64,000 bases of DNA from Rattus norvegicus (taxonomy: Eukaryota > Chordata > Mammalia > Rodentia > Muridae), in NCBI RefSeq assembly GCF_036323735.1, contig NC_086032.1, positions 44,447,335 through 44,511,334 of the forward strand. The letters run 5' to 3'. Shown piece by piece: positions 35,971 through 48,586 of this stretch (the stretch's first letter is position 1; every line of letters starts with the position of its first letter). The position numbers and the translations under genes are program-made. Under the pieces are notes generated by a model. The model saw only the letters and a list, made by a program, of their open reading frames with translations, was not told the origin of the DNA and ran no database searches.

Positions 35971-36163
35971 GCTGGAGAGATGGCTCAGCGGTTAAGAGCA
36001 CCCGACTGCTCTTCCAGAGGTCCTGAGTTCAATTCCCAGCAACCACATGGTGGCTCACAACCATCTGTAAAGAGATCCGATGCCCTCTTCTGGTGTATCT
36101 GAAGACAGCTACAGTGTACTTATATATAATAAATAAATAAATAAATCTTAAAAAAAAAAAGAT
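35971..36163 (+). mobile_element. B2 SINE beside the ID, same target
   Basis: Near-consensus B2 with (AAAT)n and A11 tail. It is flanked by AAGAACCTGGAGG at 35958-35970 and 36164-36176. Confidence 0.95.
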
Positions 36164-36496
36164 AAGAACCTGGAGGCAGGAATTGAAGCCAAGACCATGG
36201 AGGAATACTGCGTATTGGCTTGCACCCCATGGCCTGCTCAGCTTGATTTAGTATACAATCTACAACCACCTGAGTAGGGGCAGCTCCACCTACAATGGGC
36301 TGTGACCGCCCATGTCACAAATAAGAATATGCTCACAAGCCAATCTGATGGTGATGGTTCCTGAACCAACAGTCTTCTCGGGTGATTCTTAGTTTGTGTC
36401 AAGTTGATAAAAACAAACCAGCAAATAGGGGGTTCGGGATCTCACCAGAAATTGAAGCCAAATAGGCTTCCCCCCCCCCTTTTAAAAAGTGTCTAG

Positions 36497-36645
36497 CCAA
36501 CAGGGTATGATGGTACATGCCTTTACTTTTTTAGCACTTGGGAGGTAGAGGCAGGTGGATCTCTGTGAGTTCAAGGCCAGCTTGGTCTACATAGTGAGTT
36601 TCAGGACAGACAGGGTTACACACTGAGACCCTGTCTTGAACATCA
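36497..36645 (+). mobile_element. B1 SINE
   Basis: GGGTATGATGGTACATGCCT, GAGGTAGAGGCAGGTGGATC, AGGACAGACAGGGTTACACA. Confidence 0.9.
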
Positions 36646-36849
36646 AAGTTTTCAGCCTCGGGTACTTTAGTTACAGTGATGACATTTTGGAATGACTTCT
36701 TACATAAGTCAGAGCTAATTCAAGCCAGTCCTGTAGCCTGTCGTGCCCACTTCCTATATTGTCTTATACTCTGTTTTACAGGTTATGAATAACCCCCCCT
36801 CCTGCCTGACTGCTTCGAGTAGTAACAACATTCAACACAACACAGTGCT

Positions 36850-37165
36850 CTGTATCCATTAACTGATGTAACTCAAAGCCACCACAGACAACTGAGTGAA
36901 GAAACTGTGAGGGCACTTGCCAAGGTCAAATGTTTAAGTACAGAATGGGGACTTGAACCTGGCTCTTCTGGCTCTTGGGTTCATGCTTACCCTTCGCTGC
37001 TGGAGAAACACTTGTAGCTAACGACCTCTGGACATTTGATGCAGATGCCCACAACTGAGGGGGCTCCACTTTATCTTCCCATTTCACAGGAGGGGTTACC
37101 TCTCTAATAAATGGTGAAGGCGAGATTTGAGTCCAGACCTGTCCTGTGTTCAGCTCCTGTTCTTC
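36850..37165 (+). mobile_element. Two MIR fragments
   Basis: 36850-37000 (CACTTGCCAAGGTCAAATG, GGGGACTTGAACCTGGCTCT) and 37060-37165 (TTCCCATTTCACAGGAGGGG, GAGATTTGAGTCCAGACCTG). Confidence 0.65.
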
Positions 37166-37446
37166 TCACTCAAATAGAATGGTTACCACTCAAGCATCTT
37201 TATGATTGGGGTAACTTGTTTGTTCTACCTAAATTTTCCATGGCCTTAGAATTTCAAGCTTAATGTCAGAGTTAAAATATAAAGTAAGTGAACAGAATAA
37301 TAAATACCAGTAATTTTAATTCAGTTCTGGGCATGTTTTAAGTACTCTAAATGTTTATGTTCATAAATTCTGACAAGCCCATTAGTATTGTCTTACTTTG
37401 GAAGTACAGATTCATTTATTCCATGTAATATTTGCTTTGCTATTAT

Positions 37447-37655
37447 GTTTTTATTTCTCTGCTAGGTATTGAACCTAGGGCCTCATCCACACTAGGCAGT
37501 CACTCCAACATTGAGCTATATCCCCAGTCCCTTTTGCCTTTCATTTTAAGACAGGATATTGCTTAATTAACTAGGTTGGCTTCCAACTCTCCATCCTCCT
37601 GCCTCAGCTTCTACGGTAGTTGGAATTGCAGGTGTGTACCATCCTGTTAAGAAAC
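37447..37655 (-). mobile_element. B4 SINE
   Basis: Antisense ID part (GTATTGAACCTAGGGCCTCA...TGAGCTATATCCCCAGTCCC) plus antisense B1-like part (TCCTGCCTCAGCTTCTACGG...GTGTGTACCATCC). A decayed B1-like piece follows to 37840. Confidence 0.78.
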
Positions 37656-38440
37656 GAATAATGATTTGAAGTTAAATGAACTTGTCATCTTTTGGGGGAG
37701 GTGTTGTTTGGTTGGTTCGGGGGGTTAGGGCTAGAATTGCTTGTCATCAAGGAAGGCCACAAACTCACTACATAGCCAAAGTTGACCTTGGTCCTCCTGA
37801 GCCTCTTCCTTCCACAGTATTAGAGAGTACACCCAAAATAGGTATTGTCTTGTAAGAGACAAATGGTTGCTGTTATTGGAACATCAAACTCAGAATTAAT
37901 TGTATTAGTTAGTACTAAGGCGTATTTCCTATACTCTTCCTGATCTCATCAAAGCCTAGTATTAAGATTATTTCATACGATCTAAAACTTTCCTACGTAT
38001 TTGCAGCTTGAGAAGGGAGCCATTGCCTTTAGACCTACGAACCAATCAAATTGATTTTTTTGACTGAAAAATATCAGAACTCTTGACCATGGAAACCAAC
38101 GTATCTTTTGTGAAAAATCTGCTTTTAAAATGTTTTCATTGAAAGAACAGGGTTGAGAAGGAAGAAAGGGGGGCAAGGACAGCAAAGCAGCTAGTGCAGG
38201 AGCAGCTCTGAAGACAGAGTCCATTTCGTTAGCTCTTGGGATGTGAATCCTGCCACACACCCTGGTGCTGGAACCTTTCTGTCATTTTAAATGAACAGAC
38301 TATGCTTCTCCAAATTTAATGTCCAAGAACAGAACAGGGTGGACAAGGCTGAGAGACAGCTCAAGTACTGGGATTACCTCAGTCATTAAACTTGAGAAGG
38401 GCAGTAAAGCAGACACAGAAAGGGCAAGGCGAAATAACTG

Positions 38441-38441
<1 letters not shown>

Positions 38442-38478
<37 letters not shown>
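38442..38478. repeat. (CA)n microsatellite
   Basis: Perfect run of about 18 units. Confidence 0.96.
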
Positions 38479-38480
<2 letters not shown>

Positions 38481-39068
38481 GTCCTCACATGAGCATATAA
38501 GTGCTTCAAGTTTTTTTGAGAATATAGAAATTTGGGACTGAGGCCTCCTGGGGTGGGGGGATTCTGGGAGTTTTCATTTGCTGAGAGAAAAGAGAAGCAT
38601 ATTTAAAACAGCATTCTCCAAGCATTCTCATTGTCTTCCTTGTCCCTTATTCTATCAAATAGCTGTTGGGGGAAGGGAATTAGGTAGTCCTTCTCTAAGG
38701 GCACATCCTAGAAAATAATGAGCCACAAGTAGCTCCTACCAACCCCTGGCTCTGCACCTTGGCCATGGTCTTCTTAGTCCAAGTCTTCTGGGAATGCAGG
38801 ATCAGAGATTGACAAAGGCTAGATAATGAGCAGATAGGGGACAGTCAGTGATCCTCCCGCCACCCATCTCCTCCAGAGTTCCTCAGGTACTGTGAGAAAG
38901 TTGACCTTATATGTTAGAAGGGTTGTCAGGGACCCCCTCGAGCTCTCCATAGGACACATAAGGGTAGGTTGTGGTGGGGAGGCCCACTGCGAAGCTCTCC
39001 TTTGGTATTAATAAATCATAACTACAACAATGCTTTTCCCCCTTTTCTACTGGTTTGTAAATTGCTGA

Positions 39069-39074
<6 letters not shown>

Positions 39075-39117
<43 letters not shown>
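39075..39117. repeat. (CA)n microsatellite
   Basis: Perfect run of about 21 units. A short (AAAAC)n lies at 39309-39337. Confidence 0.96.
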
Positions 39118-39119
<2 letters not shown>

Positions 39120-39349
39120 GCATCCCTTTTAATGGTCCTCTGCTGATTTTAGGCTGTCCATTGCACCACCATTGGTCCCTTGGTCATCAGTTAATATATG
39201 CAGTCTTTTATGGGGTACCATCCTACTCACTGGTGTGTCTACCATGGCACATCAACTCACAGATAAACTTGGAGAGTTGGCCCTATAACTCGGTAGGAAA
39301 ACACTTAAAACAAAACAAAACAAAACAAAACAAAACAGGCCCAGTTTCC

Positions 39350-40429
39350 CATTTCCAACCGGGGTAAAGCACTTTTCTTTCATGCATCTTCCTGATTCCT
39401 TAAGAAAGTCCTCAGGGTTCCCCGGGAGGAACTGATTCTGCAGAAGGGGAGCCCTGTGAATGCTGAGAAAAGAGAAAAGAATCCAATTGCAAAGCTAGTG
39501 AGATTGAAAAGTAGCTGCGAAGAGGTGCATTCCTACCTCTGGATACAGCTGCCCTTTCTTCTCCCATCCCACCCCTTCTACCTCGAGCAGGCTCCACAAA
39601 CAATAAAGCCTTTCTCCAACTCACAGGAATCCCCAATTAAATCTAGGGGGCTTAAAGAGGGCTCTTTCATCAATGTAGATGCAATGCAAAAAGTTTAGAA
39701 GTTTAGACTTGTAGAGACAGCTGAGTTCCTGGGTGTGACCCATTTAAATTAGGTCATTCAAAAACTCCCTTCCAACACCTGATTCTAAATAAAAGAACGC
39801 TTGCAGTCACTAGGAGGACGGAAGAGAGGTGTATGTAGGAGGTGAATGCCTGCCATCATCAGTACCAAGGCACTTAGGATGTTTGCTGTGAAGAACAATC
39901 ATCACTTTCAATTTCTTTTCCTTTTTAAGCAACTTCCGGAGAACAAGCCATTTAAAATAAAGTCACAACCAGGAACGCCACAACTAAGTGGATTTCAAAC
40001 AAAACGACACATCTTTTAGAAAAGAAGAAAGTTGGAGTGAAGTTGGAGTTAGCCTCTTACTCGCGTAGCAACCCGGAAGCTGCTAGAAAACAATTAAGCC
40101 GGGTTTCAAAATGACCAGCACAGGATGTGCCCAAAGAAAGAAATGTTGCGTGCACCGAAAAGCTGCCAAAGTTACCGCTGCAAAGTACCCTGAACTTTCA
40201 AAAGGTGGCTTGGGGTCACTCTGACCGGCCTCGTCCAAGGCTGGATGCCTTACAAACACTTGCGCCCCGGTGATATTTGGCGGGAGGGGGGGGGCGGGAT
40301 ATGTGAAGAAGAGAAGCAGGGGACCTGAGCACCCTGGTCACAGCGCAGAAGGCATCAAGGTTTCGGTTCCCTCCAAGCAGGGGACAATAAGATGCTCTGA
40401 AATCCTGCCTCTTCCCCCTCCCCCACCAG
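39350..40429. other. Unique-looking DNA downstream of the CpG island
   Basis: No gene or repeat recognised. It is the intron 1 side of the probable promoter and could hold regulatory elements, which I cannot resolve by eye. Confidence 0.4.
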
Positions 40430-41720
40430 AGCACCCCTAGAGACCCGACAGCAACGCCCTTGGGTGGCGGGACCGCGCCTTCTCTGCAGCAAGGGAACTC
40501 AGGGGCGTGCTGGAGGTGAAGGGCTTGAGTCCCGCACCCTAAGGACCCAAGGTGGAACCTACCAGTGTGGTGGCGCGCTCAGAACTCGGGGCTGATCTGG
40601 GGCGCTCAGGTGCTCCGGGGCACCCAGAAGATGGCCTGGGCGGGCGGGGCGTCTATGGTCCTCAGCTGGCTGCGCTCTTGCGGCCCCACGCTGTTGGGAT
40701 GGGGACCGCTCCACAGTATCTGCTTCTCTTGCGGGTTGAAGAGACGGCGGGTACGAGGTGGCTTGCAGCAACAGGCTCCGCGGTGTGGCCCGCGGCGGCG
40801 ACAGCAGTAGCTGAGGAGGAGGAGGAGGTGTCTGCGCGCGGCTCGCTCGCGTTTCCTCCTCTCGGGCTGGGCGAGCGCGGGGGAAGAAGGGGCGGGGGAG
40901 GGGGGACAGCAGTCGGGATCTCCCTAGTGGGTCCCCCGGGAGCCAAGAACAGGACTAGATGCCCTCCCTTCCCTTCCTCACCACGCGACTCTGGCTAAGG
41001 GACTCAGCCCAGACTGGCGAGTCACAGGCGAGCAACAGCTGCTGCAGTGCGGGTCCTCCGCGGCCTCCCTCCCCTTGCTCCCCAGCGGTCCATCCTCAGC
41101 CGGCCCAGGGGCCACCTGGCGCCACCCCACGAGAGCTCGGGGAAGGTGCAACGATCGCCGCTCCATCCAGCCTCAGCGCGAAGTCCTGGCCCAGAATATT
41201 CCCTGCGTGCTCACAAGTGATTACGGCCCTCGCGGCGGGATGTGTAGTCACACACCGGGTTCTTGACCGCTTATTTATAGCAGGTAGCCCTGCCTGGGGC
41301 TGCTTTGGCCTGCGAGGCTCTCAGCAGGTGGTAGTGGAGCCCGCGCTCCCGCAGGAATCCTGCTTCTCTGCACGCACTCCTCCGAAACGGACCGGAAGAT
41401 CACTGCGCAGCACACCCGCAGGCCACCCAGCCACCAGCCCTCCCCCGCATCATCCTTCTTGCACTGGGGTCGAATGGCAGGAGGGGAAAAACCAGGAACC
41501 GAAGCAGGATGGGACGCTGGCACTCCAGGCAGGAAAATCGGGGACTCAGAAAAACACCCGGGCTGAAGTGCCCTCCGCAGATTAGCCACCACTAAACAAA
41601 TCTCTGGCCAGGTGCGGGGAGTGACGCAGAGCCTGGACCGCGCGCTTTTTCCCTCCCTGCGTGCGGAGCACACACGCACGTACTGCGCGCCGGTGTACAC
41701 GCCAAAAAGCCACAAAAGGC
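40430..41720 (-). promoter_or_regulatory. Tbc1d1: CpG island, probable Tbc1d1 promoter and non-coding first exon
   Basis: This is the only stretch in the window with high G+C and frequent CpG, including runs such as GCGCGCGG and CGCGGCGGG. Elsewhere CpG is rare. It lies about 13 kb upstream of the first coding exon on its strand, as expected for the first, untranslated exon. A possible exon-1 donor on the minus strand is CGTG|GTGAGG, with the exon ending near 40982, but this is weak. CpG islands often fire in both directions, so an antisense non-coding transcript is possible. Long open frames here (for example plus-strand 40959-41585) are expected from the lack of AT-rich stop codons and are not called as genes. 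Confidence 0.72.
41272..41279 (-). promoter_or_regulatory. TATA-like box in the CpG island
   Basis: On the minus strand the octamer TATAAATA sits in an otherwise G+C-rich island. Normal spacing predicts transcription starting near 41245-41250 and running toward the Tbc1d1 coding exon. The match to the TATA consensus is perfect, but most CpG-island promoters do not need one, so its use is inferred. Confidence 0.4.
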
Positions 41721-43629
41721 TCTCAAAGCATCATCCCAGCAGGTTAAAGAGGCAGATTCACCCAAAAGGGATCCAAGAAAAGTGAGCAGTGCACGTGGGA
41801 ACCACTGGCTTGAATTGTATCTAGAACCCTCTGTAGTTACTTTGTGGGATTAGCTCATCCTTTATTACAACATAGTTTGTCTTCCTAGTTTCAGATATTT
41901 AAAAAAAAAAAAAAAGAGGTAAGGAATAGATCCAGCCACGAGTAGTCTAAGGAATAGAGTGTTGATTGGTTTATAGAAATTGCTCTGCAGAACAGGATCG
42001 GGTTATCCAGTTAAACTCTATTGTCTTGGGGATCATACGGTCACTGTTTCATGCTTTAACCCCATTGTTAAGTTGTGCTTCCCTCTGTGGCCTACAGACC
42101 ATGTGGCTACCTCCAGAAAGTCACCACGTCAAGACAGATGACCCGCCAGCCATTTCCGGAGCATCCCTGCCACCTTTCTTTCATACGAGTCTGAGAGATG
42201 ATGTTTGGGCCTATTGCTTAACTACCCTGCCTGGCAGTCTTCATCATAGAAGGGACAGAGAATTTCTGGACCAGTTACAGAGCAGGGCCAGAACCACCTC
42301 ACCTACCATTTCCTTCCCTTTCCTTGTCTTCACCCCACCACCTCCTCCCTCTTAAGTTTCTGGTCCTGGAGTGCAGGAGGCTTGGCAGCCAAGGAGAGAC
42401 CAGATGGTAAAGGAAGGCAGTGTCTATGTAGAGAGTAGCCTAGTAGTCCAGGCTCCAGCTGGGGTTGGCAGGAGGGGGAGAAGTTCATTCCCCATAAGCT
42501 CCTACAAATTCCAGCTCAGGGATGGATAACTTAGAGGCAAGCAACCAAGCTAACCCTGACGTGGGTTGGGAAAGGGTTGTGGGCTTGTAACAAGCAACTA
42601 TTTTTAAATCACCTTTCTAGTTCCCAGGGACATTTAGTGTCCAGAAATGATGATGAGAAAGCTTACAGGACTTTATAAAGCAGAATTCATCTATAACACA
42701 ACACACAATAAAGAATTCTGAACTTAAAAAAAAAAAAACCTTAATTGACTTATTCTAGACATCAGGAGACAACTTGCCTACTTGGTTCACTGTTTGGTTT
42801 CTAGCAGCCCAGGGAGAAATAGTCAAGTCCCTAGAGCAAGGCTGGCATGTGGGATTTACAGGGAAAAAATTCAAACAGGAAAAGAAGTCTGTAGTCTCAC
42901 TGAGTAGTGCCAGCCAAGCTCTGGGCACCAACCTACAGGGGTTCTTGTTATAGGAAGTGGCTCCTCCTTCTGAGGCATAGGCACAAGAGTTCCAGCAGAG
43001 CCCCTGACACCATCCTTAAGGGGCTGGGCCTGAAGTGTGGCAGCAGAGAGTTCCTTCTATGGAATGCCATTGGGCTGGTTGACTTTAAACCATCAATAAA
43101 CCTTCTGTGGTTCTGCCTCACAGAGAGAGAAGGGTGTGGAGATCTTCCCCACAGGGGCTTCTAGATGACCTTAGTGACCCAGGGGCTCTGGGACAGAATG
43201 TCTTGGCGGTTTGATAGGTAAAATCCACCTGTATAGCCATGGATGCTGCTCGGTTGCCTTTACACCATCTTTGCACTTGCCTCCCTGCCCCCAGAACCTC
43301 TGAGTACAGCATTCTTCTTAGGGCTCCCTCTAGAGAGTCGTTCCTATGTTCCAAATTTAGTCATTTGCTGTATAATTAATTATTTATTGGCAAATACTAG
43401 CAATATTAATACCAGCTCTAAGAGAGCTGCAAGCGCCAGAAAATTAAACTTGCCTTTCCAGTAGAAAGCCCAAAGACAGAAAACAGGTCGCTTGGCTTTT
43501 AAAATGTAAAAGGAGCTACTTTAAAATCTAGTATTTGGTTAAGGTAGAAAGAAGACCTTTAAATGACTAGGGGCCAGGGATGTGGTTCTTTCAGAAAAGT
43601 GTTTGTCTAAGCAGCATGAAGACATCCAC
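41721..43629. other. Upstream flank, no gene seen
   Basis: Mostly unique-looking DNA with an A-run at 41899-41914. No convincing exon or SINE. Confidence 0.45.
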
Positions 43630-43886
43630 ATAAACTAAGGGTGGTTGTGCATGGCTGTAATCTAGCAAAACAGAAGTAGAGGCAGGAAGACTAGGAGTTT
43701 TCGAGGAACCTGGGCTACATGAGACACTGTCTCCAAAACAATAATATTTAAAACAAAATAACAATTAGAAGACTTGGCCTTCTGAGACAGGGTTTTACTA
43801 TGGAGTCTAAACTGTCCTCAAACTTGAAATCCTCTTGCTGCAACCTCTGGAGTGCTAGGATTACAGATGCACACCAAACCTGGCTA
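43630..43886. mobile_element. Inverted pair of old B1 SINEs
   Basis: Sense B1 at 43630-43745 (GGGTGGTTGTGCATGGCTGT) and antisense B1 at 43778-43886 (CTGAGACAGGGTTTTACTAT...CACACCAAACCTGGC), 32 bp apart. Confidence 0.72.
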
Positions 43887-44922
43887 TTACTAAGTCTATC
43901 ATGTAGGTATTTAAATGTTCATGGTCCCGAGGAAATCAAGTCCTAATGTTGTTGCCACAATAAATTTTTACTTAGTTTCCAAATGTGCATGTTAAGGTAA
44001 GAGTTCTTAATTAATGGTCCCTTTCCAAAACTGGTCCCAGTAAAGACAAAAGTTAAGAATACAATGGATAGAGTCCTAGGATGCCAAAATGGCTCACCAG
44101 GTCTTTAGGGTCTCACCACCTCCTGGTAGCTTTCTGGATGCATAGGTGCTGGAGGCAGCTTTCCAGCTGCCTGACTTGTCACCCTGCCAATGCCAGTTTA
44201 AGGTTCACTTCTGAAGAGGAACCCAGGACACATCCATGCATCGTAATTAGCTGCCAGAGCCATTCTTGAGAGCCATACACACTGACCTGCCTTGATGTGG
44301 TCCTCGAGTTTACTTTCTGAAAGGCCCAGGAATGACAAAATGTATTGTAAAAAGTTAAAATGAGCAGGCGGATTTTGAGTTTCAGCAACTTGGGTAAACA
44401 GAAGTCTGACTGCGTAAAGAACTGGTATATGCTATGAATGGGGCAACATAAATCTATGTGAAGTGAAAACGGACAGAGTGTACACTCCAGTCTGGGTACA
44501 GGGCTTCTGGGAAGTGTCTGATCTCCTTTTATGGATAAAGCAGATAAAACTCTGAGTGCTAGCTCCACTTCCCTTTTCAGCAGCCTCTCCCGGCTTGACG
44601 CGCGCATGCTCCTTGCAGCTCTCTGATGATACCCAGCCTTCATGTGGTGTTCCCCCTTCCCATCTGAGCTCATTATGAGCGCAGGCAGGAAACACAAGAC
44701 AGTGCATGAGACGGAGAGGACCACCAACCTTTATTACTAAGTCTGCATTCAGCTAAGCTCAACGAGACTCTTTTTGTGTGTTCTCAGAGCTAATCTATCT
44801 ATTTCACCCAAACTGGGTAAGCTGAGTAAGCTCCCCACCCTGCAGGATCCCCTTCATCTTATCCCCTGTGTCATCCTGCTGCATCCTAGAAATCTCAGCT
44901 GGAATGCAGCAGCTGGCTAACA

Positions 44923-44937
44923 CCCCCCCCCCCCCCG
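44923..44937. repeat. Poly(C) run
   Basis: About 14 consecutive C. Confidence 0.9.
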
Positions 44938-46053
44938 CAGCTGTCCTTACTGCCTTGCTCTATTCTCAGCACAGGTGTTAAGGTATCTGTTAAAGTACCA
45001 ATTGGGTCATTTGAACCTGCCCAGGGCTCCTCTGACTTCCCAGAGCAGAAGTCAAATACTAGTAACATAATAATTATTAATAATTATTATAGCATAAAAT
45101 AATAACTAGTACTGTTATAATTGTTGAATAAAAAAGAATTTAAACAGGAAGGACATGAGTGCTCTTAGGTACAGTGAAGGGGAAAGTTTATTATAGATGA
45201 AAGTTTATTATAGATGCCAGAGTCAGAGAATCCAGAGTGGATGTGACCAGACTGAGCTGGACTGAGTGTGGGAGAGGTGGGGACAGGAGGGGGAGGAGAG
45301 TAAGGAGAGCCAGGTGCATCAGCCAGGAAGTTGAAGGGACCAAAAAGAGGCAGGCAACCAAAATGTCCAGATTATATAGGAGAGAGCCTCTAGGGAAAAG
45401 GCAGCCCACCCTGGGCTGAAGTGTTCAGGGTAGAGGGTAGGGTATGCCAGCCATACACTGTAACCAGTAGGGACTGAAAGATGCTGGGAAACCCTGGAGA
45501 CTAGGTCTGCTCTGGTGTGTTAAAAGAGCACCTCAGCCCTTTGTCCTTTGAAACTTAACAATTATATATAGTGATGACATCTCTTCTCCTTCTGTGTCCT
45601 ACTACCTCCCCGTTACCTGCTCCCAGACCTCACTGACCTTGTCACTCACAGCTACAGGCACACTGCTATATCAGGGCCTTTCCCTCTGCCCAGGGTGCAC
45701 TGCCCTCAGGTTCTCTACTGTCCTCTACTTACTCCACTTCTTCACGACTTCACATCATACCATCTCCAGAAGGCCTTTCAGAACAAGTTTTGAAAATTGA
45801 GCCATCCTTGCACACAAACACGCATACGCACATACACACTTCTTTCCATCTTTCTTGCTCTTCGTTTCTCCATAGCATTTGCCCACCATTGCATTGGTGA
45901 AGTGTCTATCTCATGTGTCATCTGTTCCCCAGGAGCAAAGAAGGTTGTTTCAGTTTCTGCTCTGTTTTCAAGGCATATACTAGATGTCCGTACATAGTGG
46001 GCTCTCAGTAGCTATATGCTTGAATGAGAGAACGAATAGAAATAATTTATGAT

Positions 46054-46215
46054 GGGGCTGGAGAGAGGACACAGCAGTTAGTAGCACATTGTGCTCTCCC
46101 AGAGGACCAGAGTGTGATTCACAGTCACCTGTAACTACAACTCCAGCAAGTGCAGACACTTGCACACACTGGCATGCACCCACATGTGCATGTGCGTGTA
46201 TACACACACATAACA
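46054..46215 (+). mobile_element. B3 SINE
   Basis: GGGGCTGGAGAGAGGACACA, CAGAGGACCAGAGTGTGATT and a CACACA-rich end. Confidence 0.78.
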
Positions 46216-46219
46216 AAAG

Positions 46220-47480
46220 GTAAGAATTTTAAAAATGACATGATTTTAAGGTGTTTGCTAATTCTTTCTAGAACCTAGAACCTCATCAAGATTCTGAGCT
46301 GTGCTGAGATGTCTGTCAGCCCCAAGTGAGTTGATTGTTTAGCTATCAACATAGAAACTGATTTCCAGAAACACTGAAAAGTCACTGAGCCCTCTCCTGG
46401 AAGCAAGGTTTGTCGAAGGTTTATTTAACAAAACATAATTTCACAGACCCGCATAAAAAATACACAGTCCTGATGGCTCTCTATGTTAGAAACAAACAAA
46501 AATCTCAGTATCACACAAAAGACACACAGTGAAAGTTGCTTCGTGACTCTTGTAAAAAGAAAGTGACAGACACAGACAGAGCTAGCGAGCACACAGGGGC
46601 CAGAATGTCTCTCCCATCATTTACCTCTGACCTAGGTAGTAATTGCATCTCATGCCATAAGTGGGAGGCTAAGTTCACAATCTGACACAATTGGCCCAAC
46701 AGTACAGAGTCAGGGAAAGGGAGGTGAGTCCTTACAGGGCTAAATACCTTTGGTAGAACAAAAAACCCCTCTCACACCAAGAATATGGATCCCCTAAAGT
46801 CCACACAGAGGCTGACTAGCCTATGAAAACTAAAATACTTAGCAAATGGTCTTTAGAAAAACTTCAGGTGCTGTAGATAGATGTAGCATCTACATGGTGA
46901 TTCCAAGCATCCCGTGAGCAGACAGCACAGGGATATAGAGATTGTTCATCAACTAGTCTCTTCTGGTGGAGAAGGCCTTCCAAGACCTTGGTGGAACTGA
47001 TCTGGGAGTTTGGCAATCTCAGTAAATGGTAGCTCCTTCTTCACCATTTCTCTAAGCTGACCCACATTCCCTGAGCACAGAACTTCATCCTACAGCGTAT
47101 ACTTAGTAACAGCTAAAGGAGAAGGGCTGAGTGCCTCCAGCTCAGCTTAAAGCTGAAGGAAATTACTGAGTCATGAAACAAGCTCCCACCATAAGGCTGT
47201 TGCACAATAAGAATTATTATGCAATAGAAAAAGTCATCCAAAGAAGGCTGTCTACAACGCATTTCTTCACTGTGTGCTGGTCAAGGGACCCTGGATCTAT
47301 AGATGCTAACATCACAGGCCAGCCAGAGCCCAGATGGGCCAGGACTACTGGCAATATGGAAGACCGTTAGGAAAGACAATGCGATAACCAGACAACAATA
47401 ACATCCCAAGATGGGCTGTATTCTCCTGACCAAAGAAAGCTAGATACAGCTGAAGTAAATGCTCTTCACCTGTGAGAATT
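46220..47480. other. Intergenic stretch with no gene seen
   Basis: No exon or clear repeat recognised. Confidence 0.45.
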
Positions 47481-47483
47481 AAT

Positions 47484-47486
<3 letters not shown>

Positions 47487-47575
<89 letters not shown>
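47487..47575. repeat. (CA)n(GA)n compound microsatellite
   Basis: CA run to 47527, then GA run to 47575, abutting a B1 end. Confidence 0.96.
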
Positions 47576-47577
<2 letters not shown>

Positions 47578-47864
47578 CTATATAGCTCTGGCTGGCCTAT
47601 CACTATATAGACCAGGCTGACCTCAAATTCATAGCAATTCTTCTGTCTCTGCCTCCAGAGTGCTATGATTAAAGGTGTGCATCATCACACCTGGCCTAAT
47701 TCTTGATATCCACTAGTTATTTAATAGTGTTTTGTTGTTTTTTGTTGTTGTTGTTGTTGTTTTGAGTTTTTCGACATTCTCAATTTGTAGTCCAGGCTGG
47801 CCTTGAATTCTTGATCCTCACAAATGCTGGCATTACAGATGTATACCACCTTACCTGTTTTGTT
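47576..47864 (-). mobile_element. Two antisense B1 SINEs around a (TTG)n tract
   Basis: 47576-47697 (CTCTGGCTGGCCTATCACTA...CATCACACCTGGCC), and a shorter copy at 47762-47864 (TAGTCCAGGCTGGCCTTGAA) with its T-rich end grown into (TTG)n at 47733-47760. Confidence 0.83.
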
Positions 47865-48586
47865 ATGTGTGTACTTTCCCATGTTAACAATGAAGGGAAA
47901 GTTGTAATAAGAACTGGTAAACATAACTTTTAAAGGGCTTGCTCTTCATTGCACATCATCAAATCCTTGGAGACTATACACAGATCTGATAAGAACGGCT
48001 GATGTAAACATCTAATGTTAAAAACTCTTTAGAGTCAGTGACAGGATTTAACAAATCAGTACTAAATTCTTCCTTAATGCTTCAAGATCACAGAATAGCC
48101 AAAGTCCCCTTCCTATTCACAGTCCTAGGCAAAAGTGATACCGCTGTACTGAGCAGCATCCAACGGTCAAGGACCACTTATTCAACGGATTTTATTTCAA
48201 CAGGATGAGGACAGGAGTCACGAGGCACCGTCTGGTGCTGCAGGTGAGGTGACAGTTCCTAGGTACTCAGCAGGACCCAGCGTGGGGCAGAGCCTGTGAC
48301 TTCAGCTTGTACACTCAGTGCTGAGATCTCTTTGCTCTCCCTTCTTGGAATCTTGGCAGCCTCTCATTTTCTCTCCTAGCTCCCTAAAGGGAGACCAGGA
48401 AGTCAGCCCAAGCATCTACTTACCATCAGGTAAAAATTGAAATAACTCCAATCTTTTGGAAAATTAAGACTGCAGGAGTTCATCAGTTGTACTGTCAGAT
48501 CATTTTTTTCCTTCTTAGCGGTAGGGACTCCTTCAGCCAGGGCAAGAGGGCTTAGCTAACATCAATATATTTTTATAGTTAAGTCT

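Larger units (their letters stand above)
35716..36424 (-). mobile_element. MaLR-type LTR carrying ID and B2 insertions
   Basis: Antisense LTR: GTTTCTGTTGCTGTGGTAAG, GACCAAAAGCAAC, CATGGCCTGCTCAGCTTGAT, TGTGTCAAGTTGATAAAAAC. It is split at 35854-36163 by two SINEs. Confidence 0.8.

Noticed and set aside
40552..41585. Long open frames (148 and 208 codons) on the plus strand of the CpG island
   Set aside because: High G+C depletes stop codons. Composition is Pro/Gly/Ala/Arg-rich without domain features, and the opposite strand is open too. Best explained as promoter DNA.
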